NCBI RefSeq assembly: GCF_009882915.1
Contig: NZ_WTUW01000001.1
Span: 62,357-126,356 of the forward strand
Length of the DNA: 64,000 bases
Origin: Sneathiella litorea
GTDB lineage: Bacteria; Pseudomonadota; Alphaproteobacteria; Sneathiellales; Sneathiellaceae
Direction of reading: 5' to 3'
Shown here one piece after another: positions 35,706 to 44,775 of this stretch. The number at the start of each line of letters is the position of its first letter. Positions within the stretch are counted from its first letter, which is position 1. Made by a program: the position numbers and the translations under genes. The notes under the pieces were generated by a model. That model saw only the letters and a program-made list of their open reading frames with translations, had not been told where the DNA came from and did not search any database.

Positions 35706-37184
35706 CTAGGCCTCATTCAACAGATCAAGCGGATAAACTGGCCGGCGGACCTTTTCATACTGCAAGAGGTTATTATCGGATGTGGTGACGCCCTTGCCAT
35801 CCAATGTTAACGTACCCTTGCCTATAGGCGCAAAACCAGCGCGGTAATGAATGCGGCTTTTCAGGATAAGATAGCGCTTATACTCAGGCTGGATTCCAAC
35901 CGAAGTGAACACCCCCACATCCCAAGGCTCATGATGATTGGACACAATGACAATCTCCATATTGCCTGTGTCCAGCACGGCCGTTGGCCCCATAAAGACC
36001 TTCACACCCGTATACATCGGCCCCCGAACAATCCACTCTCCGTTTGTGAGAGTTTTGACTGTCCCGGTGAGTTTGAGTGGCTCGCCCACTTCTCCTATGG
36101 ACGGCATGTCCGTTTTACCGCCGAGTTTCAGAGTGATTGTGTTGCCGACCCCTGCTTTCTGCATTTCTTGAACAGCAGACGGATCCCAGACGGCCGCAAC
36201 CGCCACATCCTCGAGGCCCTGCTTTAATACCTCCTCGATCACAGTCATCACATCCTGCGTTCCACCTGAACCGCAGTTATCAGCATGATCCAATAAAAGG
36301 ATCGGGCCATCGGTCATGCTCTTGGCTTTGGCAACCTGCTCTTCAAGCGGTGTATGTTGATAGATAAAATCCTCTTTAAGCTGCCAAGCCTTTGCAAGGA
36401 TACGATCACGCACCTCATCTGCCTTTGCCTGATCACCATCGGTCACCACGATTACCGAGTTACCCGCATCACGCATATCGGCAAGCGCGAATCCACCAAA
36501 AGCTGTTGCGGCCAATACGCCGGGTTCTTTCTCTGCTTCCTTGCACATCCGGACAAGGGTTGCCATCGGCTCCTCATCCGTGCCCTGACGAAGTGTCTGG
36601 CTTAAGAGTGGAGCATTCCCCCAGGACATGACCGGATTGATTTTGCCAGCCATGGATTCGAGTAACACCTGGCCAATCTGTTTACCGACCTCATACATAT
36701 CGACGTGAGGGTATGTCTTGTATCCAATGAGCGCCGTACAATTCTCCACCATTTTGGCCGTCAGGTTACAATGAAGGTCAAGCGTGACAGCAATTGGTAG
36801 ATCCGGATCTATTTGCCGGATTTTCTCAAGGAGCGTTCCTTCGCCGTCATCCGTATGAACAGCAACCATTGCCCCATGCAGATCCAGCATAGCCGCATCC
36901 ACGCCGCCTCGTACCGCGTCCAGTATGGGTTCAACCATATGATTATAGGCATCTTCTGTCACGGGGCCCGCTGGCATTGCCTCGGCTGCGACAGGCGTCA
37001 CAATCTCTGCCCCTGCGGCGCGTGCAAGCTCCACATATGCCCCAAAAGGCATGCCGGTGCCTTCATAAGCCTTCAACGCGTCTTCACCAATATGGGCCCC
37101 CCAGTCCTGAAATCTTTTCCAGTCGGCGACAATCGGTGAAAAGGTATTAGTTTCATGTTTCATCATCGCAATGAGAATGCGCAT
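35706..37184 (-). CDS. M81 family metallopeptidase (microcystinase C/MlrC-like)
   Basis: Zinc metallopeptidase family named for MlrC, which cleaves the linear microcystin tetrapeptide. The 492 residues begin RILIAMMKHETNTFSP and include AAMLDLHGAMVAVHTDDGEG, VTLDLHCNLTAKMVENC, IGYKTYPHVDMYEVG and LLDHADNCGSGGTQDV with Asp/His metal ligands. No signal peptide is present. Most M81 members lie outside toxin-degrading bacteria and probably cleave small peptides or amides. First gene of a unit with TTC38-like and Mpo1-like genes. Confidence 0.93.
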   Translation of the reverse strand: MRILIAMMKHETNTFSPIVADWKRFQDWGAHIGEDALKAYEGTGMPFGAYVELARAAGAEIVTPVAAEAMPAGPVTEDAYNHMVEPILDAVRGGVDAAMLDLHGAMVAVHTDDGEGTLLEKIRQIDPDLPIAVTLDLHCNLTAKMVENCTALIGYKTYPHVDMYEVGKQIGQVLLESMAGKINPVMSWGNAPLLSQTLRQGTDEEPMATLVRMCKEAEKEPGVLAATAFGGFALADMRDAGNSVIVVTDGDQAKADEVRDRILAKAWQLKEDFIYQHTPLEEQVAKAKSMTDGPILLLDHADNCGSGGTQDVMTVIEEVLKQGLEDVAVAAVWDPSAVQEMQKAGVGNTITLKLGGKTDMPSIGEVGEPLKLTGTVKTLTNGEWIVRGPMYTGVKVFMGPTAVLDTGNMEIVIVSNHHEPWDVGVFTSVGIQPEYKRYLILKSRIHYRAGFAPIGKGTLTLDGKGVTTSDNNLLQYEKVRRPVYPLDLLNEA

Positions 37185-37263
37185 CAGACAATCCTTCTAT
37201 CTTTGGGCTTGAAAGCTGTTTGCAGGCAAACAAGTTTATCAGCTTGCGTCCCGCGCACAACAA

Positions 37264-37292
37264 AAAACCCGGCACAAGGCCGGGTTTTCATT
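37264..37292 (-). terminator. Terminator of the Bax-inhibitor-1-like gene
   Basis: On the minus strand AAAACCCGGC pairs with GCCGGGTTTT (10 bp, 5-nt loop) and runs into TTTTTTGTTG. It is placed just after the BI-1 stop codon and before the M81 gene start, separating the two leftward transcripts. Confidence 0.93.
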
Positions 37293-37309
37293 GTCGCTTT
37301 TATTTTGCT

Positions 37310-38017
37310 TTATTCGCGATTGCCAAGCAGGCTCAACAGCATCATGAAAAGGTTCAGGAAATTCAGGTACATGGAAACCGCGCCCATAACCGCGCCCTTC
37401 TCCATCACTTCCTGACTATGGCCATGATAGTATTCGGACTTGATCCGCTGTGTATCGAATGCAGTAAGACCGGTAAAGATCAGCACACCCAAAACGGACA
37501 CTACGAAATGCATCATCGTGGATTCAAGGAAGATATTCACCACCGACGCGATGATGATACCGATCAGCCCCATGAAAAGGAAGCTGCCCATCCCCGTCAG
37601 GTCGCGCTTCGTTACATAACCATAAAGGCTGGCTGACCCAAAGGTAGCCGAGGTTATAAAGAAGACCCGTACGATGCTTTCAGCTGTATAGATCTGGAAA
37701 ATATAGGAAATCGACACACCGAATGTCGCAACCATGATCCAGTAGAGGATTTTCGTTGTACTCGCGCTCGTCCGTGACATGGCGAACAACAGGCCAAGCG
37801 GAGCCAGCATCACAACCCACTGCAACGGCGTGCCGAAAACAGCATTGTAAATTGCCGGCGTTGAAGCCGTCAGTGCGGCCGTAATGCCACTCAAGGCAAG
37901 GCCGGATGCCATATAATTATAGACCTTCAGCATATAGCTGCGCAGGCCCTCATCAAGAACGGCCTGATCTTGAGCGCCTGTTCTTGCTGTACCAAATTTT
38001 GAAAAGTCTGTTGCCAT
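37310..38017 (-). CDS. Bax inhibitor-1/YccA family membrane protein
   Basis: Seven-helix membrane protein of the BI-1/TMBIM family, 235 residues. It starts DEGLRSYMLKVYNYMASGLA, and other features are a long hydrophobic core and ALFIFTGLTAFDTQRIK-type aspartate near helix 6 (here FTGLTAFDTQRIKSEYY), the family's pH-sensing region. Homologues act as calcium leak channels or bind FtsH. A sigma70-like promoter and a strong terminator bound it, so it appears to be a single-gene unit. Confidence 0.95.
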   Translation of the reverse strand: MATDFSKFGTARTGAQDQAVLDEGLRSYMLKVYNYMASGLALSGITAALTASTPAIYNAVFGTPLQWVVMLAPLGLLFAMSRTSASTTKILYWIMVATFGVSISYIFQIYTAESIVRVFFITSATFGSASLYGYVTKRDLTGMGSFLFMGLIGIIIASVVNIFLESTMMHFVVSVLGVLIFTGLTAFDTQRIKSEYYHGHSQEVMEKGAVMGAVSMYLNFLNLFMMLLSLLGNRE

Positions 38018-38375
38018 CTACTAGTTCCCCTGAAGGTATGTAATCCTGCTTCCTGATATTGTATTTTTGCCTGTGATTTTCAAGGAAAATCGACGTTATA
38101 ATAGAGCATTAGGGCAAATTAGTTAAAAACTCATAAGAAACAACTCATAAATCATATCCATGTTAAATGGTTCTGGACCGTTCTGGCGCACATTGCCCAA
38201 ATTTTTCCTTTAACTGGTCTAATTCGCAGCATTATGCCGCCACAATAGCAGGCCAATCTTCCCCTCAGAACATCGATTGACCGATTTCATTAGTTTACGG
38301 TCCTTTGATTGTTCGGCGGGCATGCACCGATGGTACGGTGCCGAACCGTCCAATATTTATTGAATGGAGATTATT
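38018..38375. other. 358-bp divergent intergenic region
   Basis: It separates the BI-1-like gene (leftward) from the EF-hand gene (rightward). I see a promoter candidate for BI-1 (listed separately), an AT-rich middle, and a hairpin at about 38315-38348 (CACCG-ATGGTA-CGGTG, with outer TTCGG/CCGAA and a bulge) just before the EF-hand gene. A 17-codon frame starting at 38160 has no ribosome binding site and is not called. No gene is evident. Confidence 0.5.
38098..38126 (-). promoter_or_regulatory. Candidate sigma70-type promoter of the BI-1-like gene
   Basis: On the minus strand TTAACT (38121-38126) and TATTAT (38098-38103) are exactly 17 bp apart, matching -35 and -10 hexamers at 4 of 6 and 5 of 6 positions. 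The expected leader is about 70 nt before the BI-1 start. Confidence 0.45.
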
Positions 38376-38606
38376 ATGAAGAAACTGCTTATATCCACTG
38401 CCACGCTCACGCTTCTTGCAGCTGCACCGGCGTTGGCAGCAGCGCCTGATTTCAAAACAATTGATACGGATGGGAATGGTTCGGTTTCCTATGAGGAGCT
38501 TATCGTTGTTATGCCTGACACCAGCAAGGAACAGTTCGCATCTGTCGACCTTGATAAAAGCGGCGAGCTGTCGATGGAAGAATACACCGCGGCTACGAAA
38601 AGCTAA
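38376..38606 (+). CDS. Exported EF-hand calcium-binding protein
   Basis: A 76-residue small protein with a signal peptide (MKKLLISTATLTLLAAAPALA) and two EF-hand loops, DTDGNGSVSYEE and DLDKSGELSMEE, both with the canonical Asp/Asn/Glu ligand spacing. GGAG at about 38367 favours the ATG at 38376 over an upstream ATG at 38364. Probably a periplasmic Ca2+ buffer or sensor; partner unknown. It has its own promoter region and a terminator directly after it. Confidence 0.92.
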   Translation: MKKLLISTATLTLLAAAPALAAAPDFKTIDTDGNGSVSYEELIVVMPDTSKEQFASVDLDKSGELSMEEYTAATKS

Positions 38607-38643
38607 TTTGCTGAGCCCGTCGCGGGTTTAATTCATCAAAATG

Positions 38644-38687
38644 AGGCCGCCAGAGGAGCTCCTTTCCTTTGGCGGCCTTATTTTTTA
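38644..38687 (+). terminator. Terminator of the EF-hand gene
   Basis: AGGCCGCCA (38644-38652) pairs with TGGCGGCCT (38670-38678) and runs into TATTTTTTA. It lies between the EF-hand gene and the convergent ABC permease gene. Confidence 0.88.
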
Positions 38688-38698
38688 CTCTTACTTGC

Positions 38699-41245
38699 TC
38701 AGTCTGACCTCAAGACGGGAGCGACCTTCTCTCCGAGAGCCCGCCAGGACCCCAGCAACCCAAACAACAATGTTACAAGAACACTGATCAGGATTGTCGC
38801 GATGATCGTAAAGGGCAGGTTAATCCATTTCGCTTCCAGTATATCCGTGATGACCATATAGGCCGCGAACCAGCCCGTCGCGGCGGCAATGACCGAGGTG
38901 ATCAGACCCAGCAAGGCATACTCCAGGAGAAAGGTGATGAAGATGTCCTTTCGCGTCGCCCCAAGCACTTTAAGAATTACAGCGTCATAAACCCGTTTTC
39001 GATGCCCGGCCGCGAAGGCCCCCGCAAGGACGAGCACGCCGGTCACCAAGGTAATCGAGGAAATAGCCGATACCGCAGAGGAAAGTTGCTCAAGAATACG
39101 GCTAACCGTCTGGAGCGCCTCCTTCATACGGATCACGGATATGTTGGCAAACTTGTTAGTGATTGCAGTGAAAAGCTGGTTTTCCCCCTCCCCGTCCGCG
39201 CGCGCGGTGGCAAGATGGGAATGTGGTGCTCCCTGCAGGCTATGGGTGTCAAAAACAAGAACGAAATTGATCGCCATCGTTGTCCAGTCTATTTCCCGAA
39301 AATTGGCAATTTCCGCCTCAATCTCACGTCCCATGACATTAACGGTTAGCGTATCCCCAAGAACCAGCCCCATCCCTTCTGCAATCTCGCGATCCATGCT
39401 AACCAAGGGTGGTCCCGCGTAATCCTCTGGCCACCAGCTACCGGCAACGATCATCGCACCCTCCGGCGGTGTTGCGGCGTAAGTGATCCCACGATCACCG
39501 CGCAATGCCCATTTTGCTTCAGGCGCGACTGTCACCTGCTCTGAGGGGACACCAGCCACTTGCGTAATTCGTCCTCGCATATTGGGAACATGATTCACCT
39601 CGCTGACATCGCTAACCGCTTCAGCCGTGGCCACAAAGTCATCCAGCTGATTGGACTGAATATCGATAAAGAAAAAGGCCGGGGCCTTCTCCGGCAGTTG
39701 TTCCTGTACCTGGCGGGTAAGATTTCCCTCGATCAAGGCAACTGTAACGAAAAGAGTCAGCCCGAGCCCCATCGAGAGAATGACACTGTTTGTCGCCGCT
39801 CCGGGACGGTGGAGGTTGGCAATTGCAAGACGTAAGGATGGAATACTCGATCGAGGAACGCACCGCGCCGCAAATTGAACGCCATGACCGACCAGAATCA
39901 GGATGGCGAATATACAGACAATGGAAATAACGAAGACAAAAGCAAACCAGGTTTCCCGACTGGTCAATATGGCGAGGGCAACCAGAACAGCGAAACAAAG
40001 CCCAAGTGTTGCAAGATAAAAAGGACGGGGACGTTTATGCGCAGAAACTATGTCACGGAAAAGGGCTGCCGCCGGCGTTTCGCGCGCCCGGGCCAAAGGC
40101 CAGATTGTAAACAATGTCGCTGTCAACAACCCATAAGCCGTCGCAAGAAGTAGCGGTCCAATCGTGATGTTGATTTCCGGCGGAACCGGCAATGTGCTGG
40201 CAAGAAACTGAGCGGCAAATACTGAGCCGCCTACCCCCAGAATCAGGCCGATTAACGAACCGCCAATAGCAAGAATGAGCACTTGCAAATAATGAACCCG
40301 GAAGATGAAACTGCTGCTGGCACCAAGGCATTTCAGTGTTGCAATTGTCGATATCTTCCCCTCGAGATACGCCCGAACCGCATTGCCGACGCCAACACCG
40401 CCCACGACCAGCGCCGTAAGCCCGACCAATGTAAGAAAAAGGGCTACTCGCTCAACAAAGCGCTTAATGCCTGGCGCTCCATTCGAGGCATCCCGTATCC
40501 GCCACCCGGCATCAGGAAACGCGGCACTCGCCTCTTCATAAAAATCAGCCACTGTTCTTCCAGAGTTGAGAGCGATACGATAATGATACCGAATAAGGCT
40601 ACCTGGCTGAATTAGACCCGTCTCACGCAAAGCAACAGAGGAGATAATTGTGCGGGGCCCCAAGGCCATCCCTTGTGATGCTTTGTCGGGTTCCGATTGG
40701 ATAATCCCACGGACCTCGAAATCAAGCTCACCAATCCTTATCTGACCACCGAGCGGAATTTCAAGACGATCACTTAATCCCTGTTCAATAAGCGCACCGT
40801 AACGCCCATCCTTTTTCTCAAGCCGAGCCTCAGGATTCTCCGCACCTGAATCCGTCTTCATGGTCAGGGAACCAAACAAAGGATAAGCGTTGTCTACTGC
40901 CTTTAGCTCCGAGAGAGTCCGCCTGTCACTGGCCAAATCGCGGACCATGGCGCGCAGTGTCTGTACTTCGGAGGTACGCCCCTGATCCCTGATCCAACCG
41001 TGTTCCTCGTCATCGACTGCGCGATGTGTCAGGCGGATATCAATATCACCACCGAGAATAACTTGACCATTTGCCCGCAATCCCTCGGTGATGGAACTGG
41101 AAAGCGTTCCCACGCCAGCGATAGCTGCGACACCCAACACGAGGCAGGCAAGAAAAATGCGGAAGCCTTTCAAGCTACCGCGTAAATCCCGCCTGGCAAA
41201 CTTAATGGCAAGCGCAAATGATTCAGGACTTTTCCCCTTACTCAC
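38699..41245 (-). CDS. ybbP: ABC transporter permease, FtsX/YbbP family
   Basis: Large inner-membrane permease of an export-type ABC system, 848 residues. An N-terminal helix (residues ~25-50, RIFLACLVLGVAAIAGV) is followed by a long periplasmic domain, a central cluster of helices, a second periplasmic domain and three C-terminal helices (ITLVTGVLVLAGAFAAG onward): the duplicated FtsX layout. It overlaps the ATPase gene by 8 bp and faces a divergent tesA, an order conserved widely as ybbP-ybbA-tesA. Role in lipid or fatty-acid related export is inferred from that synteny. Confidence 0.92.
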   Translation of the reverse strand: MSKGKSPESFALAIKFARRDLRGSLKGFRIFLACLVLGVAAIAGVGTLSSSITEGLRANGQVILGGDIDIRLTHRAVDDEEHGWIRDQGRTSEVQTLRAMVRDLASDRRTLSELKAVDNAYPLFGSLTMKTDSGAENPEARLEKKDGRYGALIEQGLSDRLEIPLGGQIRIGELDFEVRGIIQSEPDKASQGMALGPRTIISSVALRETGLIQPGSLIRYHYRIALNSGRTVADFYEEASAAFPDAGWRIRDASNGAPGIKRFVERVALFLTLVGLTALVVGGVGVGNAVRAYLEGKISTIATLKCLGASSSFIFRVHYLQVLILAIGGSLIGLILGVGGSVFAAQFLASTLPVPPEINITIGPLLLATAYGLLTATLFTIWPLARARETPAAALFRDIVSAHKRPRPFYLATLGLCFAVLVALAILTSRETWFAFVFVISIVCIFAILILVGHGVQFAARCVPRSSIPSLRLAIANLHRPGAATNSVILSMGLGLTLFVTVALIEGNLTRQVQEQLPEKAPAFFFIDIQSNQLDDFVATAEAVSDVSEVNHVPNMRGRITQVAGVPSEQVTVAPEAKWALRGDRGITYAATPPEGAMIVAGSWWPEDYAGPPLVSMDREIAEGMGLVLGDTLTVNVMGREIEAEIANFREIDWTTMAINFVLVFDTHSLQGAPHSHLATARADGEGENQLFTAITNKFANISVIRMKEALQTVSRILEQLSSAVSAISSITLVTGVLVLAGAFAAGHRKRVYDAVILKVLGATRKDIFITFLLEYALLGLITSVIAAATGWFAAYMVITDILEAKWINLPFTIIATILISVLVTLLFGLLGSWRALGEKVAPVLRSD

Positions 41246-41948
41246 CGGTCAGCGCCTCTTCCTGAATATTTTCCCTTGAAACGACGCGACCATCTTCAAG
41301 GTGAATCTGATGTGTACATTTGCGGGCCAACGCGTCGTCATGCGTAATCAACACCATTGTTGTTCCTTCTCGCTCGTGCAGCTGGAACATGAGGTCCACA
41401 ATTATATCCCCCGTTTTTCCGTCAAGATTTCCAGTCGGTTCGTCAGCGAGCAGGATCTTGGGACTTGTGGAAAGGGCGCGGGCAAGGGCCACCCGTTGCT
41501 GTTCCCCGCCGGAAAGTTGCGCCGGATAATGGGTTGCGCGATCTGCCAGACCCACGGCTTCCAGCCTGGATGCCGCGACTGAAAACGCCTCTTTTTCACC
41601 GGCCAGTTCCAACGGAATAGCCACATTTTCCAACGCCGTCATCGTCGGGATCAGATGAAACGACTGGAACACAATGCCAATATTAGCCCGGCGAAACCGT
41701 GCGAGGGCATCCTCACCAAGGTTTTCGAGATGCTCACCAGCAATTTGGACAGATCCGGATGTCGGATGCTCAAGACCCGCCATTATGGACATCAATGTCG
41801 ATTTACCGGAACCCGAGGGACCAACAATTCCAATCGTCTCCCCTTGTTGTACTGTCAAATCTATACCACGTAAGATATTGACGGGACCGGCATCGGACTT
41901 AAGTGTTAGGTGAATGTCTGATAGGTTGATGATGGGTTCTCGAGACAA
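41238..41948 (-). CDS. ybbA: ABC transporter ATP-binding protein YbbA
   Basis: ATPase of the LolD/MacB-like export class, 236 residues. Walker [10 protein letters not shown], the [15 protein letters not shown] signature, Walker [13 protein letters not shown] and the H-loop LITHDD are complete. It is the partner of the overlapping FtsX-type permease. The tesA homologue starts on the opposite strand 54 bp upstream, so the intervening short region probably holds both promoters. Confidence 0.95.
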   Translation of the reverse strand: MSREPIINLSDIHLTLKSDAGPVNILRGIDLTVQQGETIGIVGPSGSGKSTLMSIMAGLEHPTSGSVQIAGEHLENLGEDALARFRRANIGIVFQSFHLIPTMTALENVAIPLELAGEKEAFSVAASRLEAVGLADRATHYPAQLSGGEQQRVALARALSTSPKILLADEPTGNLDGKTGDIIVDLMFQLHEREGTTMVLITHDDALARKCTHQIHLEDGRVVSRENIQEEALTGE

Positions 41949-42002
41949 AGTAACTCCAGTACAAAAGACAATAGGCGCTAATTAATGGGATATGGCGGGT
42001 AT

Positions 42003-42629
42003 ATGATGAAATTCAATATTTTAGCGCTGATATTTGCGGTACTTTTTACAACTTTCTACGCACAGGCCAACGAAACACAGCGTATTGTCGCAATCGGAGA
42101 TAGCCTGACCGCGGGATATGGCCTGCCGGCAGGTGAAGATTTCGTCACACAGCTTGAAATTGCTCTGCAGGAAAAAGGGTACAAGGTTGAAATAGAAAAT
42201 GCTGGTGTATCCGGTGATACTACCGCCGGTGGCCTGCAAAGGCTTGACTGGGCCATCGGAGACGGCGCGGACTATGTTATTCTTGAGCTTGGCGCAAATG
42301 ACGCGCTGAGAGGGATAGAGCCCTTGGAAACGCGGCGTAATCTAAGCCGGATTATCGAAGTACTACAGCAAAAGAACATCCCAATTCTGCTGGCAGGCAT
42401 GCGGGCTCCGCCCAATATGGGATCTGAGTATGCGCGCGATTTCGATAAAATTTTCCCGGATCTTGCCAGCCAGTACAAAACCAGCTACTACCCCTTTTTC
42501 CTGGAAGGCGTTGCCGCTGACCCGGCGTTGAATCAGGATGATTATATCCATCCGAATGCTGAAGGCGTAAAGGTAATTATTGGCAAAATGCTACCCTATG
42601 TAACCGCGTTCATCGAACAAAAGAGCTAA
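42003..42629 (+). CDS. tesA: Arylesterase / lysophospholipase-type GDSL hydrolase (TesA-like)
   Basis: SGNH-fold esterase/thioesterase exported to the periplasm, 208 residues with an N-terminal signal segment (residues ~3-21). Block I IVAIGDSLTAGYGLPAG supplies the nucleophilic serine, GDTTAGG and LGANDALRG supply oxyanion residues, and DDYIHPNAEG the Asp-His. Tandem ATGs at 42003/42006 follow a GGCGGG. Divergent from ybbA-ybbP, as in many proteobacteria. In E. coli TesA acts on acyl-CoA, lysophospholipids and aryl esters. Confidence 0.94.
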   Translation: MMKFNILALIFAVLFTTFYAQANETQRIVAIGDSLTAGYGLPAGEDFVTQLEIALQEKGYKVEIENAGVSGDTTAGGLQRLDWAIGDGADYVILELGANDALRGIEPLETRRNLSRIIEVLQQKNIPILLAGMRAPPNMGSEYARDFDKIFPDLASQYKTSYYPFFLEGVAADPALNQDDYIHPNAEGVKVIIGKMLPYVTAFIEQKS

Positions 42630-42659
42630 ACCCGAAATCCTGTAAAAAGGAGAATATAC

Positions 42660-43208
42660 ATGCGTCTTTTTGTTGCTATCCCCTTGCCGGAGGAGGTAAA
42701 GGAACGCGTTGGAACATTGCGGGGCGGCATACCGGATGCCAGATGGATCGCCGCAGAGAATTCTCATGTCACTCTCGCTTTCATCGGCGAAGTACAAAGT
42801 CCGATGATGATGGATATCACGCTGGCACTCGGGAGGATTAAATATCCTGCCTTTGATATCGATATTGAAGGCGTCGGAGTATTTGGCAGCAATAAGAGGC
42901 CGCGTATTTTATGGGCGGGCGTGCGTGCGACAGCAGCAATAAATCTCCTGCATCAGAAAATTGTAACCGCGATTGAATCTGTTGGCGCAACTGTCGATGA
43001 TCGGCGTTTTCGACCGCATATCACACTTGCCCGTGTCCATAATTCACCGTATGAGCGGGTCCGCAACTTTCTGACCGATCATGCGTTGTTTAAAACAGAA
43101 ACATTACCAGTAACCAGTTTTACGCTTTTCTCCAGTCACCTCTCCTCCTCAAGCGCAATCTACCAGGAAGAAGTCAGCTTTGACCTGTTTTCGCCGGTGT
43201 CATCATAA
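42660..43208 (+). CDS. thpR: RNA 2',3'-cyclic phosphodiesterase (2'-5' RNA ligase family)
   Basis: Two-His phosphoesterase, 182 residues. The two catalytic HxTx motifs are visible in NSHVTLAFIGE (residue ~40) and RPHITLARVH (~120). It opens 2',3'-cyclic phosphates in RNA and can join 2'-5' halves in vitro. An AAGGAG site precedes the ATG, and it follows tesA by 30 bp. Its last 35 bp overlap the end of the convergent rsmJ gene. Confidence 0.95.
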   Translation: MRLFVAIPLPEEVKERVGTLRGGIPDARWIAAENSHVTLAFIGEVQSPMMMDITLALGRIKYPAFDIDIEGVGVFGSNKRPRILWAGVRATAAINLLHQKIVTAIESVGATVDDRRFRPHITLARVHNSPYERVRNFLTDHALFKTETLPVTSFTLFSSHLSSSSAIYQEEVSFDLFSPVSS

Positions 43209-43791
43209 AGACATCGTATCGCGTAGATTTTCCAACAATCTGATGGGAAGGTTTCGGAAGTTCTGCAATTTCCTTGGCCCGGCGGGGCCATTTCAGAACA
43301 ACCCGCTTCGACGCCACTCCAAGTGCAGCCCGCATTAACTCATCACAATCGGGATCTATCCCGACGATTTCACGTAGTTGCCTCATCTCGTTTTTAACCA
43401 GCGCAGATTTATCCCGAGGCGGATGCATCGGGTCAATGAGCACTGTTTCAGGCTTGAGTTCCAGCAGGATATCTCTCGCGTCACCTTTTATCAGGGTCAT
43501 ACGCTGAATTATGTCAGCATGGACTTCACTGGTCGCTCTGGCCCGCGTCATTGCCTCTTCCAGTAAGTGATGAACGACATCATTTCGCTCAATCAACGTC
43601 ACATTTGCCCCAAGGGACGCAAGTAGAAATGCATCGCGCCCAAGGCCCGCGGTTGCATCGACAATATCCGGCGTTATACCCGGACGAAACCCAAGCGCCT
43701 TTGGCAAAGCCTGCCCCCGACCGCCGCCATGACGTCGCCGATAATCGACGGCGCCAGAGACAAAATCCACTGTGAGAGGTGTATCCACCAT
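43174..43791 (-). CDS. rsmJ: 16S rRNA (guanine1516-N2)-methyltransferase RsmJ-like
   Basis: SAM-dependent rRNA methyltransferase, 205 residues. Motif I is VDATAGLGRDAFLLASLG, and the family-specific catalytic segment is LIDPMHPPRDKSALVKNEMR, close to the DPMFP...KSALVKKEMR of known RsmJ. The ending is typical too (KSTRYDVF). It overlaps thpR by 35 bp tail to tail, and the aminopropyltransferase gene lies 13 bp upstream on the same strand. Confidence 0.92.
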   Translation of the reverse strand: MVDTPLTVDFVSGAVDYRRRHGGGRGQALPKALGFRPGITPDIVDATAGLGRDAFLLASLGANVTLIERNDVVHHLLEEAMTRARATSEVHADIIQRMTLIKGDARDILLELKPETVLIDPMHPPRDKSALVKNEMRQLREIVGIDPDCDELMRAALGVASKRVVLKWPRRAKEIAELPKPSHQIVGKSTRYDVFMMTPAKTGQS

Positions 43792-43804
43792 TCACCCGAC
43801 GCCC

Positions 43805-44692
43805 TCAAAAACCAAGATTCTCATGCCACCAGGTCGGCAATGCAAAAGCCGCCCGATGAAGGTCTGCGTTATAATGCCGGCCCGTCAGAGATTTCATCGG
43901 TTTGGAATAGTCATGGCCGTCTTTGCTATACAGGAAGAAGCCAAATTCCGCCGCGGGATAAAGCTGCACGATGGAGCGGTAAGCCGCGACATGGGGCAGC
44001 AGCTTATCATGCTGCATGATCGAGACAAGATTCTGATCCTTGTCCCCGCAAAGCTCCTGAAGGAAATATGCGCGATCCTTGCCGACGAAAATGCTATCGC
44101 TATCGAGAACCACCCCGTCCTCCTTGATACAAGCAGAAAAGTCCTCGCAAAAGCCACGCGTAAATACGCTGGCGGATGGTCCGACAGGCTCGCTTAAGTC
44201 AAGGATGATCAGATCAAACCTGTCGCCGCCGGCGCGCGCCTTGCGCATATAGTCTGCCGCATCACCGATGATGAGCTCGACCCGAGTGTCCTCATAATCA
44301 CCATTAATGGCGAGAAATTCCTGCGATAATTCAACAACCCGTCGATCAATCTCCACCATGACAACGCGGGTTACAAATTCATGACGTAATACTTCACGCA
44401 GGATACCTCCGTCTCCACCACCGACGATCAGAACCTCTGCCTGATCGCGTTTTCGGCCCAGAAGCGGCACATGCACCGCCATTTCATGATACATGAACTC
44501 ATCCGCATGGGAGGCCTGTACCAGATCATCCAACGTGAGGACCCGACCGAAAATGGGATGCTCGTAAATCTCAATTTTCTGGAATGGGCTTTGCTCGGAA
44601 TGCAACAGCGTCATATCGAGCGCATGGGTGAACGCAATTCCTTCCGTTTCCTCATGCCACCAGTTCCGGCTTAACTCGCTAATCTTTGTCAT
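43805..44692 (-). CDS. speE: Polyamine aminopropyltransferase (spermidine-synthase-like)
   Basis: Transfers aminopropyl from decarboxylated AdoMet to a diamine, 295 residues from ATG 44692; an ATG at 44752 would give a longer, less usual N-terminus. Visible motifs are YHEMAVHVPLL, LIVGGGDGGILREVLRH (dcAdoMet), and VVMVEIDRRVVELSQ. The catalytic segment reads LDLSEPVGPSASVF where classical SpeE has D(S/C)TDPxGP, so the second Asp is Glu. This may shift the amine specificity or be lineage-typical. No speD gene is adjacent. Confidence 0.85.
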   Translation of the reverse strand: MTKISELSRNWWHEETEGIAFTHALDMTLLHSEQSPFQKIEIYEHPIFGRVLTLDDLVQASHADEFMYHEMAVHVPLLGRKRDQAEVLIVGGGDGGILREVLRHEFVTRVVMVEIDRRVVELSQEFLAINGDYEDTRVELIIGDAADYMRKARAGGDRFDLIILDLSEPVGPSASVFTRGFCEDFSACIKEDGVVLDSDSIFVGKDRAYFLQELCGDKDQNLVSIMQHDKLLPHVAAYRSIVQLYPAAEFGFFLYSKDGHDYSKPMKSLTGRHYNADLHRAAFALPTWWHENLGF

Positions 44693-44775
44693 CAATCTTT
44701 TTTCTCGCTCTGGACATCCATCATCAGCATCAACATAGTTACCAAGGGTCATAACCTGATGACAGGAGAATATCC

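Noticed and set aside
35706-37184. Microcystin degradation gene (mlrC)
   Set aside because: The M81 family is broad and no mlrA, mlrB or mlrD relatives are nearby, so toxin degradation is not supported.
38160-38213. 17-codon frame as a leader peptide before the EF-hand gene
   Set aside because: No ribosome binding site, no regulatory codon run, and it lies over 160 bp from the gene.
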